Below, piece by piece: positions 23,355 to 34,142 of a stretch of 64,000 nucleotides of DNA. Position 1 is the stretch's first letter; every line of letters begins with the position of its first letter. Location: positions 18,672,001 through 18,736,000 of the forward strand of contig CATNEN010000038.1 of NCBI GenBank assembly GCA_950097015.1. The letters run 5' to 3'. A program made the translations under genes and the position numbers. The stretch comes from Macrostomum hystrix. Taxonomy: Eukaryota > Platyhelminthes > Macrostomidae. The notes below the pieces were generated by a model that worked only from the letters and a program-made list of their open reading frames with translations, had not been told where the DNA came from and did not search any database.

Positions 23355-24025
23355 AGAGAAATGGATGAACGGAGAATCCAATGAGCGGAGAATCCCATGA
23401 ACGGAGAATCCCATGAACAGAGAATCCAATGAGTGGAGAAGCCGATGAACAGAGAATCTCATGAGGGGAGAATCCCATGAACGGAGAATCCCATGAACAG
23501 AGAATCCAATAAGTGGATAATCCCATGAACAGAGAATCCAATAAGTGGAGAATCCCATAAACAGAGAATCCAATGAGGGGAGAATCTCATGCACGGAGAA
23601 TCCCATAAACAGAGAATCCAATGAGCGGAGAATCCCATGAACGGAGAATCCCATGAACAGAGAATCCAATGAGTGGAGAAGCCGATGAACAGAGAATCTC
23701 ATGAGGGGAGAATCCCATGAACGGAGAATCCCATGAACAGAGAATCCAATAAGTGGATAATCCCATGAACAGAGAATCCAATAAGTGGAGAATCCCATAA
23801 ACAGAGAATCCAATGAGGGGAGAATCTCATGCACGGAGAATCCCATAAACAGAGAATCCAATGAGCGGAGAATCCCATGAACGGAGAATCCCGTTAACAG
23901 AGAATCCAATGAGCGGGGAATCCCATGAACGGAGAATCCCATAAACAGAGAATCCAATGAGGGGAGAATCTCATGCACGGAGAATCCCATAAACAGAGAA
24001 TCCAATGAGGGGAGAATCCCATAAG
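23355..24025. repeat. Minisatellite, 16-bp unit with exact 240-bp higher-order repeat
   Basis: Units cggagaatcccatgaa and cagagaatccaatgag alternate. A 15-unit (240-bp) block is duplicated nearly exactly (about 23.35-23.59 and 23.59-23.83 kb). The array begins where the SINE fragment at 23.3 kb ends. Confidence 0.9.
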
Positions 24026-24353
24026 TTTATATACCTGTGAAAATAGAAAGTACCGAGTGGAAAGTCCACAACACAACTCAAAAGTACATTCTGAAGGAAA
24101 GCTTTCGATCAAAAAGAGATCTTTTCATTTCAATCAGTTTCATGCTGATTCAATTTACTTACAAGAAGCGAAGCAATCTAGATTTGAATGGACAATCTGA
24201 AATAGGCTATGCGAGCTAGGCTTACCCCTAACTGGCAGTTCTGGAAATGCATTTACTCCGCCAGCCAATCCGAGTTGATTCAAGAGAAAAACAACATGCC
24301 CAAGGAGGAAGAGAGGCTATAGATGCAGCACACTGGAAACCAACACGAGCTAG

Positions 24354-26217
24354 ATGAAGACGTTTTTCGGTGAAGGTGCAGGTGAATCTCCAGGCAGTGA
24401 AAAATTGGTCGCATTGAGGGGAACAATGTTCCTAGCGGATTATGAACGGATCCTGTATAGCAACTATGCCCAATACCGCGCCTACAAATGGCTATGCTGG
24501 ATTGGCAGCCCAACACTGCTTCTTCTGGGCACTGTCGGCAACTGCCTGCTAGTCTGGCTGCTGATGCGAGGTCCCAGGCGCTTTCGTGCAGCTCAGCAGT
24601 ACCTGATACCGCTTGGCCTGGTTGATCAGCTAGTACTAATGTCCGGCTTGCTCAACAAATGCCTTTATCAGATGTTTGGAGTCAACATCGAGTCGCTGTC
24701 CTTGGTGACCTGTCTTGGCAATAAATTCCTGTCCTATTTTTCTAGCTACCTGTCAGCATTCCTGCTCAGCCTGATCTCAATTGAGCGCGCTCTGGTCGTC
24801 AGCTTCCCGTTGAAAACCGCCAGCCTGCAGTCGCCGAAACGGGCGAGACGACTCATCGGCGGCGTCACCCTGCTCAGCTTCAGCGTCAATTGTTATTGGT
24901 TTGGCGTGCTGGACTTGTCTAATTACAGTGTCCTACCTTCTGGTGAGACCAACTCAAGCCTAGAGATCGCTAAGCCGATGCTGCTGCCAATTTGCGACAT
25001 CAAGCCGAATGCCACTCACCTCAGTGGGGTAATCAGCGTGTTTGACGCTGTCCTGTACTCGATTCTTCCAGCCGCTGTCATATTTTCCTGCAACCTGGTC
25101 ACCATTTGCAAACTGTACAGAGCCAGGCAGAGACGGAAGACTAGCTTGCAGCAGGGCGACTTGGAGTCTCGACTGAGGCTCACTGCGCCTATCACTGGTG
25201 AGATCTAGTTCCTGACACTTTCGCTAGTGCTCCTGACACTTTTGCTAGTGCTCCTGACACTTTTGCTAGTGCTCCTGACACTTTTACTAGTGCTCCTGAC
25301 ACTTTTGCTAGTGCTTCTGACACTTTTGCTAGTGCTCCTGACACTTTTACTAGTGCTTCTGACACTTTTGCTAGTGCTCCTGACACTTTTACTAGTGCTT
25401 CTGACACTTTTGCTAGTGCTCCTGACACTTTTACTAGTGCTTCTGACACTTTTGCTAGTGCTCCTGACACTTTTGCTAGTGCTCCTGACACTTTTACTAG
25501 TGCTCCTGACACTTTTGCTAGTGCTCCTGACACTTTTGCTAGTGCTCCTGACACTTTTGCTAGTGCTCCTGACACTCTTTAAGTAAAGATTCATGACACC
25601 TTTTCTAAATGATTGCTGACACTTTTTAAGTATCGTGACACTTTCTCAACAAAATTTCTGACGCAAAAAACATTCTGACAATTTTTTCAAGATTCATCCC
25701 ATCCCACCTTACCCAAAGTGACTAAAACTCTTCAAGAAATCCCATTCTTATAAAAAATATTCCCACAGATCAAGTCCGGTCCAGTTTCGACCGGTCACCG
25801 TCAAGCTACCGCCAGCGGTCACATTCCAATCGGTCCAATCAGGAAAACTTTGGTCACGTCAGCGTCCTGCTGTTGTCCATCACCACCTTCTACCTGCTGG
25901 CCTCCATGCCTGTGACTGTCCTGAAGGTGCTGACGTCATTATCCGGCTACGTGGACCTTCAGGAGCTCACCAAAGACTTCTCGAGCTACTCAAATTATCG
26001 CCTGATCGAGGTGATCACCCACTTGTGCATGTTCAGCAATCACGCGGTGAATTTCTTTCTTTACTGCGCCTCCGGCCAGCGAGTCCGCGCCCAGCTGCTG
26101 ATCCGAGTTCGCGGTCTCTGCCGCGGCTGTTTGCCGGCGCCTGCTGTCACGTTTGCCAATAAAAACAATAATCCTATTGTCAATTTGAACCATCGGAATC
26201 AGTTAATTGTTGGCCAG

Positions 26218-26258
<41 letters not shown>

Positions 26259-26376
26259 GCGACCTGAGATCGTGTGCGAACTTGGAGAAAATGGTCGCGT
26301 ATCGCCGGCTCTAATCAGCTATTCTAGATCGCCGCAGGCGGTTCGCGCGCAACCAATCTGGTCGCGACGGACTTAA
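24354..26376 (+). CDS. Rhodopsin-family GPCR, divergent peptide-receptor-like (2 exons, 483 aa)
   Basis: Exons 24354-25197 and 25769-26376 join at ACTG|gtgaga and cccacag|AT (phase 1), placing the intron in the third intracellular loop. Seven hydrophobic segments are visible. TM1 (about 46-71) has GN; TM2 (83-100) carries Asp91; Cys120 precedes TM3; TM3 ends in ERA (144-146) instead of DRY; TM4 is 167-186; TM5 (224-252) carries Pro; TM6 (311-335) has LASMP instead of CWxP; TM7 (361-382) reads NHAVNFFLYC instead of NPxxY. N-glycosylation sites lie in extracellular loop 2. The C-terminal tail holds 15 consecutive Gln. The pattern fits invertebrate neuropeptide receptors, but the ligand is unknown. 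Start choice is uncertain: two upstream ATGs make short uORFs (24296-24322 and 24323-24373), the second overlapping the 24354 ATG. Met25 (24426) has a better context (A at -3) and may be the real start. Confidence 0.85.
25205..25578. repeat. Minisatellite, 21-bp unit
   Basis: About 17.5 copies of gctcctgacacttttgctag plus t, starting 8 bp after the donor of the first GPCR's only intron. Confidence 0.93.
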
Positions 26377-26469
26377 ACAAATTAAACGATTATTGAGCAT
26401 TAACGATTCGCTTTTACAATGCAAAAAAACTTTACTAATCTTTGATTTATATTTTTAGCGTGATTCTAA

Positions 26470-27235
26470 CAGGTGAGAACATCTGTCTAACAAGTGTGAA
26501 CACCTATCTAACATACGAAAACTTGTTTAAGATGTGAGAACACTTGTCTAACATGTAAAAAAACACCAGTTTTTTTAATAAGAACACCTGTCTAACAGGT
26601 ATCAACACCTGTCTAACACATGTGAACACTTGTCTAACAGGTAAGAACACCTGTCTAACAGGTAAGAATACCTGTCTAACATGTAAGAACACCTGTCTAA
26701 CATGTAAGAACACCTGTCTAACAGGTAAGAATACCTGTCTAACATGTAAGAACACCTGTCTAACATGTAAGAACACCTGTCTAACATGTAAGAAAACCTG
26801 TCTAACATGTAAGAACACCTGTCTAACATGTAAGAAAACCTGTCTAACATGTAAAAACACCTGTCTAACATGTAAGAACACCTGTCTAACAGGTAAGAAC
26901 ACCTGTCTAACATGTAAGAACACATGTCTAACAGGTAAGAACACATGTCTAACAGGTAAGAACACCTGTCTAACATGTAAGAACACCTGTCTAACATGTA
27001 AGAACACCTGTCTAACAGGTAAGAACACCTGTCTAACATGTAAGAACACCTGTCTAACAGGTAAGAACACATGTCTAACAGGTAAGAAAACCTGTCTAAC
27101 ATGTAAAAACACCTGTCTAACAGGTAAGAACACCTGTCTAACAGGTAAGAACACCTGTCTAACAGGTAAGAACACCTGTCTATCATGTTTCAATATCATT
27201 GGACACATTTTAACACCTGTCAAACAGTTGCAGTA
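26470..27235. repeat. Minisatellite, 21-bp unit with internal palindrome and CAGGTAAG words
   Basis: About 30 units of aacacctgtctaacaggtaa plus g; degenerate copies flank 26600-27185. Units with acaggt contain the palindrome ACCTGT-cta-ACAGGT; others read acatgt. It begins about 95 bp after the first GPCR's stop codon. Confidence 0.92.
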
Positions 27236-27779
27236 GGCAGTTTAATGTATTTATAAAACACCTGTAATTACAGTTCCGATCGTCAATTTATTTACTCTTG
27301 CACCTGATTATTTGGTAATAGTTTCAGTAGGACATTGTGCAAATCTTTATAATTATATTCTTATGCAGTTTGCCGCTAATCACTATATAACTCCAACCCA
27401 TCAAATGTTAATTCACATTGCCACTTTCTGTATTAAAGTGCTATTAATATTCAATAGCAGTTGTAATTCTCACATGACCACTAACTGTTTATGTACCAAC
27501 AATTATCGAAGTTAAATATTTTTGAGTCATTGATTCGTGAATTTACAGAATAAAACATGTGCAGTAGTGAAGCTGTACAGTTTTAAAGGAGTTAAAAAGA
27601 TAGGTGTATTTTGCTTTTGTTTGAGAAATATATTGCTTCTATTGCATTTTATGATTAATTAAATGCCAATCAACGAGTAAATAAGTTCAAGTGAACACAC
27701 TTCATCTTTATTTGAATATTTGAATTTTATTTGAACTATTGACACAAGACTGGTAAGGTTAGGACTGTGATTTCTAAAG
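27236..27779. other. Intergenic AT-rich DNA
   Basis: It contains the AATAAA at 27549; otherwise nothing recognised. Confidence 0.5.
27549..27554 (+). terminator. Possible poly(A) signal downstream of the first GPCR
   Basis: This is the first canonical AATAAA after the stop at 26376, about 1.2 kb away and beyond the 21-bp array. If used, that array would be part of the 3' UTR. An ATTAAA at 26381-26386 is the alternative but sits almost on the stop codon. Confidence 0.25.
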
Positions 27780-29515
27780 AAATGTAGGTTGGGATTTCTG
27801 AAGGAATGAAGATTGGGATTTCTGAAGGAATGAAGGTTGGGATTTCTGAAGGAATGAAGATTGGGATTTCTGAAGGAATGTAGATTGGGATTTCTGAAGG
27901 AATGAAGGTTGGGATTTCTGAAGGAATGAAGGTTGGAATTTCTGAAGGAATGAAGGTTGGAATTTCTGAAGGAATGAAGATTAGGATTTCTGAAGGAATG
28001 AAGATTAGGATTTCTGAAGAAATGAAAGTTGGGATTTCTGAAGAAATGAAAGCTGGGATTTCTGAAGAAATGAAAGTTGGGATTTCTGAAGGAATAAAAG
28101 TTGGGATTTCTGAAGGAATAAAAGTTGGGATTTCTGAAGGAATGAACGTTAAGATTTCCGAAAGAATGAATGTTGGGATTTCTATAAAAATGAAGATTGG
28201 GATTTCTGAAGGAATGAGGGTTGGGATTTTTACAAGAATGAAGATTGGGATTTCGAAAAGAAATATGGGTGGGATTTCTGAAGGAATGAAGGTTGGGATT
28301 TCTGAAGAAATGAAGGTTGGGATTTCTGAAGGAATGAAGGTTGTGATTTCTGAAGAAATGAAGGTTGGGATTTCTGAAGGAATAAAAGTTGGGATTTCTG
28401 AAGGAATGAAGATTGGGATTTCTGAAGGAATGAAGATTTGGATTTCTGAAGGAATGAAGGTTGGGATTTCTGAAGGAATGAAGATTGGGATTTCTGAAGG
28501 AATGAAGATTTGGATTTCTGAAGGAATGAAGGTTGGGATTTCTGAAGGAATGAAGATTGGGATTTCTGAAGGAATGAAGGTTGGGATTTCTGAAGAAATG
28601 AAGGTTGGGATTTCTGAAGGAATGAAGGTTGTGATTTCTGAAGAAATGAAGGTTGGGATTTCTGAAGGAATAAAAGTTGGGATTTCTGAAGGAATGAAGA
28701 TTGGGATTTCTGAAGGAATGAAGATTTGGATTTCTGAAGGAATGAAGGTTGGGATTTCTGAAGGAATGAAGATTGGGATTTCTGAAGGAATGAAGATTTG
28801 GATTTCTGAAGGAATGAAGGTTGGGATTTCTGAAGGAATGAAGATTGGGATTTCTGAAGGAATGTAGATTGGGATTTCTGAAGGAATGAAGGTTGGGATT
28901 TCTGAAGGAATGAAGGTTGGAATTTCTGAAGGAATGAAGGTTGGAATTTCTGAAGGAATGAAGATTAGGATTTCTGAAGGAATGAAGATTAGGATTTCTG
29001 AAGAAATGAAAGTTGGGATTTCTGAAGAAATGAAAGTTGGGATTTCTGAAGAAATGAAAGTTGGGATTTCTGAAGGAATAAAAGTTGGGATTTCTGAAGG
29101 AATAAAAGTTGGGATTTCTGAAGGAATGAACGTTAAGATTTCCGAAAGAATGAATGTTGGGATTTCTATAAAAATGAAGATTGGGATTTCTGAAGGAATG
29201 AGGGTTGGGATTTTTACAAGAATGAAGATTGGGATTTCGAAAAGAAATATGGGTGGGATTTCTGAAGGAATTAAGGTTGGGATTTCTGAAGAAATGAAGG
29301 TTGGGATTTCTGAAGGAATGAAGGTTGTGATTTCTGAAGAAATGAAGGTTGAGATTTCTGAAGGAATAAAAGTTGGGATTTCTGAAGAAATGAAGGTTGG
29401 GATTTCTGAAGGAATGAAGATTGGGATTTCTACAAGAATGAAGATTGGGATTTTTGAAGGAATGAAGGTTAGGATTTCTGAAGGAATATAGGTTAGGATT
29501 TCTGAAGGAATGAAG
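27780..29515. repeat. Minisatellite, 24-bp unit with 984-bp higher-order repeat
   Basis: About 72 copies of gggatttctgaaggaatgaa plus ggtt. A 41-unit block starting at 27902 recurs at 28886 with the same order of rare variants. Smaller internal duplications occur near 28.3-28.8 kb. The period keeps one frame open as (GISEGMKV)n for 321 and 201 codons. Every unit has its own ATG and there is no non-repeat coding sequence, so no gene is called. Confidence 0.92.
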
Positions 29516-30010
29516 GTTACTGCAAAGGCTTGAGTAAACAGAACACTCTCTATCAGACTTCCACTTTGAGCTTTACCTTGACGAAGGGAACTGCACAGTA
29601 AAATACAAATCCCATTACGCAGTACCTTTATCTATATTCCCAGTCCCGAAGCAAAGAATCCTTGCAAAAGCAACAGACTCTTGAGAACAGGAAATTTTCA
29701 AGGCCAGGTGTGAAAACTGGGCAGCCAACCTCTAAAAGTGGGACTCAAGTAGGCCCTCTAATTTCCCCCCTAACGGTCAGCGTAAACAAGCCATGAGATT
29801 GTTTTTCAGAGTATCTTCCCACGTTTTGTCCCGTTTTCACTTTCTTCATCTTTGTATTTTTACGTTTAAAAAATTAAAGGTTCTCTCTTCCGGCCGGAAA
29901 GTTCTAAAAAGAGCGAAACTCAACTGTTGTTTTGCCCTTTAAACATGCAGTGCCGTATCGGCAAATGTCAGTTCTGTTAAAAGTTTCTTATGAAATCCTG
30001 TCTTTGGACT
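29516..30010. other. Intergenic unique DNA
   Basis: No gene or element recognised. Confidence 0.5.
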
Positions 30011-30014
30011 CTCC

Positions 30015-30290
30015 TGTCAGAAATCACAGATATTCCTGTCAGATTATGACAGATATTCCTGTCAGATTATGACAGATATTCCTGTCAGATTATCACAGAT
30101 ATTCCTGACAGATTATGACAGATATTCCTGTCAGATTATGACAGATATTCCTGTCAGATTATCACAGATAATCATGTCAGATTATGACAGATATTCCTGT
30201 CAGATTATCACAGATAATCATGTCAGATTATGACAGATATTCCTGTCAGATTATCACAGATATTCCTGTCAGATTATCACAGATAATCCA
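30015..30290. repeat. Minisatellite, 23-bp unit
   Basis: Twelve copies of acagatattcctgtcagatt plus atg, with variants reading cacagataatcatg. Direct tandem, no spacers. Confidence 0.9.
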
Positions 30291-30329
30291 GTAAAAAATC
30301 TAGTATATCTCAGTAAGTGCTAGTTATAA

Positions 30330-30425
30330 TCACAGATAATATATAACTATATATATTATAGTTATATATTTAGTTAGTTATAGTTATATAGTTATATAGT
30401 TATAGTTATATAGTTATATATTATC
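30330..30425. repeat. AT-rich inverted/tandem repeat cluster
   Basis: Runs of atatag/tatagttat with self-complementary segments (actatatatattatagt). It directly follows the 23-bp array and is bounded by acagataat and attatctgtgg, themselves inverted. Confidence 0.7.
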
Positions 30426-30429
30426 TGTG

Positions 30430-31680
30430 GTTATAATTCGTACTAGCTGGACTTGTTTTAGCTCGTATTGCTAAAAAAATTTATGTGTGACATTTGGAAG
30501 TGTCAGAAGTGTCCGATTTTGGCAGTCCTATAAGTTTGATTAACCCGTTGATCAATTTTATATTAGTTTTTTTAATAAGATGAATTGTATTTTCGCTTTA
30601 TGCTACTCACCAAAAGTAGGCTAGTAAGGTCTCGTTTGCAACAAAAGCTTTGGCATGTGGTGCTGCCTGAAATTCCTTTCATTTGATAGTTATGACGTCC
30701 GATTTTAAGACATTTATTAAAGACTTTCTTTGAACTTCAACGATACCCTTTTGAAATAATTTAATCTACTTTGATTATTTATTCAAGAAATCGTTTTGAT
30801 AAGGCAGTTTTATAATTACCGTATTTTTGTAAACAGGAAACAGTGCTCAGAGGGAAGCCAATATTAAAAAGCACTCAACTAGAATTTGAGTAGGGAATAA
30901 AGGACAGAAGTTTGAACTTTCTCAAATTTCTTTGCCTAATGGATTGCTCTAGTCTAGTGTTCTTAGAATAATGGCTTTGGTCACGAATTTGAAGATGCCG
31001 TACAGTTTTACAGTACAATATAGTGCTGTTAGATGGTTGTTCTCACGAATTGAAGGTCGGGGGTTCGATTCATCACTCCCCAGAAACAATTTGTGACTTG
31101 CATCAGCAAGATACTTAACTCCAGCACCATAGCATAAGCTGGGGATAATTGATGTGCTCCTTGTTGTTATTGTTAACAATGCGAACGGATTAAACGTTTT
31201 CGAACTAAAATGAGGTTTGAAATTGCCGAATGCTTGACAAATTGAATTAGTATGTAAACAAAAAATCTACATTGAAAACCGACTCACAATTTTTATCGAA
31301 TTTTTTCTATTATAAAGATTCAAAGGAATTAGGTGGGGAAATGGATACTAAATAGGATCGCGTATGGGAACTGCAAGCACTGGAATTATGTTCAGCGTTG
31401 GAAAAATGCGGAGATAACAGCAGCTGGATGTGTCAAAATATTTTTCGTCACGAATTGTAAGTGAAAACTAATTTGCTGTTCGATTAGCCATAGGCTTAAA
31501 TACAACCCCTTGTCAAGCTTGTTAGTTAGATGCGAAGGATAGAGGACTTATAAATAGAGAGTATTACGAGCGATCAGAGAGTCTACAGATAAGAAAATAT
31601 TACGAGTACTGTATGAAGAAAAAGAGAGGTAATGGCAGAGATTGCAGAGGAGAGAAGGGAGAGGAGAGGGAAGAGGGTAG
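30430..31680. other. Intergenic AT-rich DNA with one SINE
   Basis: The V-SINE-like element at 31.02-31.19 kb is the only recognised content. Confidence 0.5.
31020..31190 (+). mobile_element. tRNA-derived V-SINE-like element
   Basis: The head contains GGTCGGGGGTTCGATTCATC (box B). It is followed by tgtgacttgcatcagcaaga and tacttaactcc, a V-SINE-type core. It lies in otherwise featureless AT-rich DNA. Confidence 0.6.
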
Positions 31681-32460
31681 AGGTATGAAGAGAGGAGAGA
31701 GGAAATGGGAGAGGAGATGGGTGAGAGAAAGGAGGAGAGAGGAGAGAGGAGAGAGGAGAGAGGAGAGAGGAGAGAGGAGATAGGAGAGAGGGGAGAGAGG
31801 AGAGAGGAGAGAGGAGAGAGGGGAGAGAGGAGAGAGGAGAGAGGGGAGGGGAGAGAGGAGATAGGAGAGAGGGGAGAGAGGAGAGAGGAGATAGGAGAGA
31901 GGGGAGAGAGGAGAGAGGAGAGAGGAGAGAGGGGAGAGGAGAGAGGAGAGAGGGGAGGGGAGAAAGGAGATAGGAGAGAGGAGAGAGGAGAGAGGAGAGA
32001 GGAGAGAGGAGAGAGGAGAGAGGAGATAGGAGAGAGGAGAGAGGAGAGAGGAGAGAGGAGATAGGAGAGAGGAGAGAGGAGATAGGAGAGAGGGGAGAGA
32101 GGAGAGAGGAGATAGGAGAGAGGGGAGAGAGGAGAGAGGAGAGAGGAGAGAGGGGAGAGAGGAGAGAGGAGAGAGGGGAGGGGAGAAAGGAGATAGGAGA
32201 GAGGAGAGAGGAGAGAGGAGAGAGGAGAGAGGAGAGAGGAGAGAGGAGATAGGAGAGAGGAGAGAGGAGAGAGGAGAGAGGAGATAGGAGAGAGGAGAGA
32301 GGAGAGAGGAGAGAGGAGAGAGGAGATAGGAGAGAGGGGAGAGAGGAGAGAGGAGAGAGGAGAGAGGGGAGAGAGGAGAGAGGAGAGAGGAGAGAGAAGA
32401 GAGGAGAGAGGGGAGGGGAGAGAGGAGAGAGGAGAGAGGTGAGAGGAGAGGGAGAGAGAA
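31640..32460. repeat. Polypurine array (GAGAGGAGA-type), ~800 bp
   Basis: Nearly pure A/G on the plus strand, built from gagaggagagag with ggagataggagagagggg variants. Blocks of about 300 bp recur (31.95-32.08 versus 32.17-32.30 kb). Confidence 0.9.
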
Positions 32461-33599
32461 GAAGAAGGGATATAAGAAAAAAATAGTTATTCTATGAAGT
32501 CGAACAAAAATACAGAAGTTAAGCAGGCTAAGATTTCCTAGCTGCTACCTAGCTGGCTCTGGAGATGCGTCGTGCCTTGACAGAATGTGAAATCATGCAA
32601 GCACCTGCCCGGTCAAGGATTTGCCTTCGGTCAGTGGGGGTGGCAGACTCAAATGAGAGGTAATTAAGCTCAACGCACCTGCCACATTCTTGTCACTGTA
32701 AATCCCAGGTGCAGGAAAAAAAAGTATTTCGCATAAGAGCCGGCCGACCGAATTTCGAACTCAAAGAGATCTCAAACTAAATGAAAATTCGTACATTCAT
32801 TCTAGAACCAAAGGTCTCCATTTGCGACAGCGCGAGTTTCAAAGCTACAAATCTTCTCAGCAACATTGGCTTTTGTAAAAAGTCAATAAATCAAATAAGT
32901 CTAATAAATCTAATAAGTGCTGAGAGATCTCAAAGGAGACTTCTATAATTTCGAAATCAATAGTGGAAAATGAGTTGGACTTCGCTTCAAACCCTAATCC
33001 TGATTAAATTATCCAAGAGAAGCTCCTAATAAAAAGATGAATCTAATTTCTGTTGGCCTTTAAATTTAGTCCGATGTATTTGGTTGGATGAAATGTACTT
33101 TTATGTAATTTCTGCATTAGCAACTGCAAATTGTTAGAATATTTCAGTGCACAGACATTGAGGCATACAAGAGAGCTTAAAAGTACAACTCAGGACTCAA
33201 GAGACCGTAGAAAGAACACTTAAACTGAGCACAGAATCTCAATAGGATAATTATCCTACTAAAAACGTTAGTGGAAGAGAAGACGAAAATTTTGGGATTT
33301 TTAACTCAGGAAAGAAGGGAAACGGGTGAACAGGTGGGCGCATTAGTGAGTTTGCTGCTCTAGGGCAGACCACTCACCAGCCAAGCAGAAATAGGCACAG
33401 GTAGACGAGAGGTTCGCTAAATGGCAAATGAAAGACAATGGAATCGGTTTCTTTTAGTTTAAAAACTATTGATTTGAGCATTGAACTCAACTGAACTCAA
33501 CTGAGCTCTCAATCCTATATCGTTGGTGAGGTCTATTGCGATTCATTGAAAAAGAGAAGACACATTGAATGGTTTTTAAGACGGAAAAATAACAGTAGT
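32461..33599. other. Intergenic DNA, no gene seen
   Basis: No supported gene. A stretch at 32515-32590 faintly recalls 5S rRNA but was rejected. Confidence 0.5.
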
Positions 33600-33850
33600 T
33601 TGTTTTACTGCTACTATTATACTAACAATGATAATTATTGATGGACAATTCAGTCCATAGACAAGGAGGAAGACACAGCTAATGCTACGGAAACAATTTA
33701 ACAGCTGGGTGAACTGAAGCAATGCAGAGTTAATTGATTTGTTAAAGGACAAAGTTGCTTTATTGGAGTCGGGAATCGAACCCATGACCAATATATCGTG
33801 AGTCCGGCTGGATCGTGAGTTCATGAATGAAGACTCTTATATTATTCTAA
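33600..33850 (-). mobile_element. tRNA-derived V-SINE-like element, near full length
   Basis: On the minus strand the element has a box B-like GGTCATGGGTTCGATTCCCG near its right end. Next comes a core with a 'gtccttt..caa..aattaactc' pattern and CTTCAGTTCACCCAGCTG, then a tail ending near 33600. The core matches the known V-SINE central domain and the 23.3 kb fragment. Confidence 0.65.
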
Positions 33851-33925
33851 TTTTAAAGTTCACAGACACAAAAATAAAAGTAAATTAGGAGAAAATAGTC
33901 TTGATGGCTGAAATTATGGAGTTGG

Positions 33926-33938
33926 ATTAATAAAAGGC
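33926..33938 (+). promoter_or_regulatory. Possible TATA-type core promoter for the second GPCR
   Basis: The sequence ggattaataaaaggctg lies about 210 bp before the ATG, with an inverted CCAAT (gattggct) about 30 bp further on. Spacing would allow a TSS near 33960. This rests on motif shape only. Confidence 0.2.
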
Positions 33939-34142
33939 TGAGAATCACCAACAGCCACCTGATTGGCTGAGGAGGTTGGGTGGGTGTGTGCTCACGCAGG
34001 CAACACTCCAGCAGACAGACAGTTTGAGTTCGCTGGCCGCCCGATTCTAGCGTACAGAAGACCGACTGAGGTCTCTTTAAAGAGCTCTGCAGCCTCTCTA
34101 AGGCCAGTTTCCTCTAGGAGCAGATGAGAAAAAAAAGAAAAA

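Noticed and set aside
27902-29491. GISEGMKV-repeat frames as a secreted repeat protein
   Set aside because: Open only because the unit is 24 bp; each unit has its own ATG, there is no signal peptide, and no splice or poly(A) context was seen.
30015-30290. CRISPR-like regular repeats
   Set aside because: Units are directly adjacent with no unique spacers, and the genome is eukaryotic.
32515-32590. 5S rRNA-like segment (gaagttaagcagg)
   Set aside because: Similarity is limited to about 12 bases; the rest of the internal control region is not matched.
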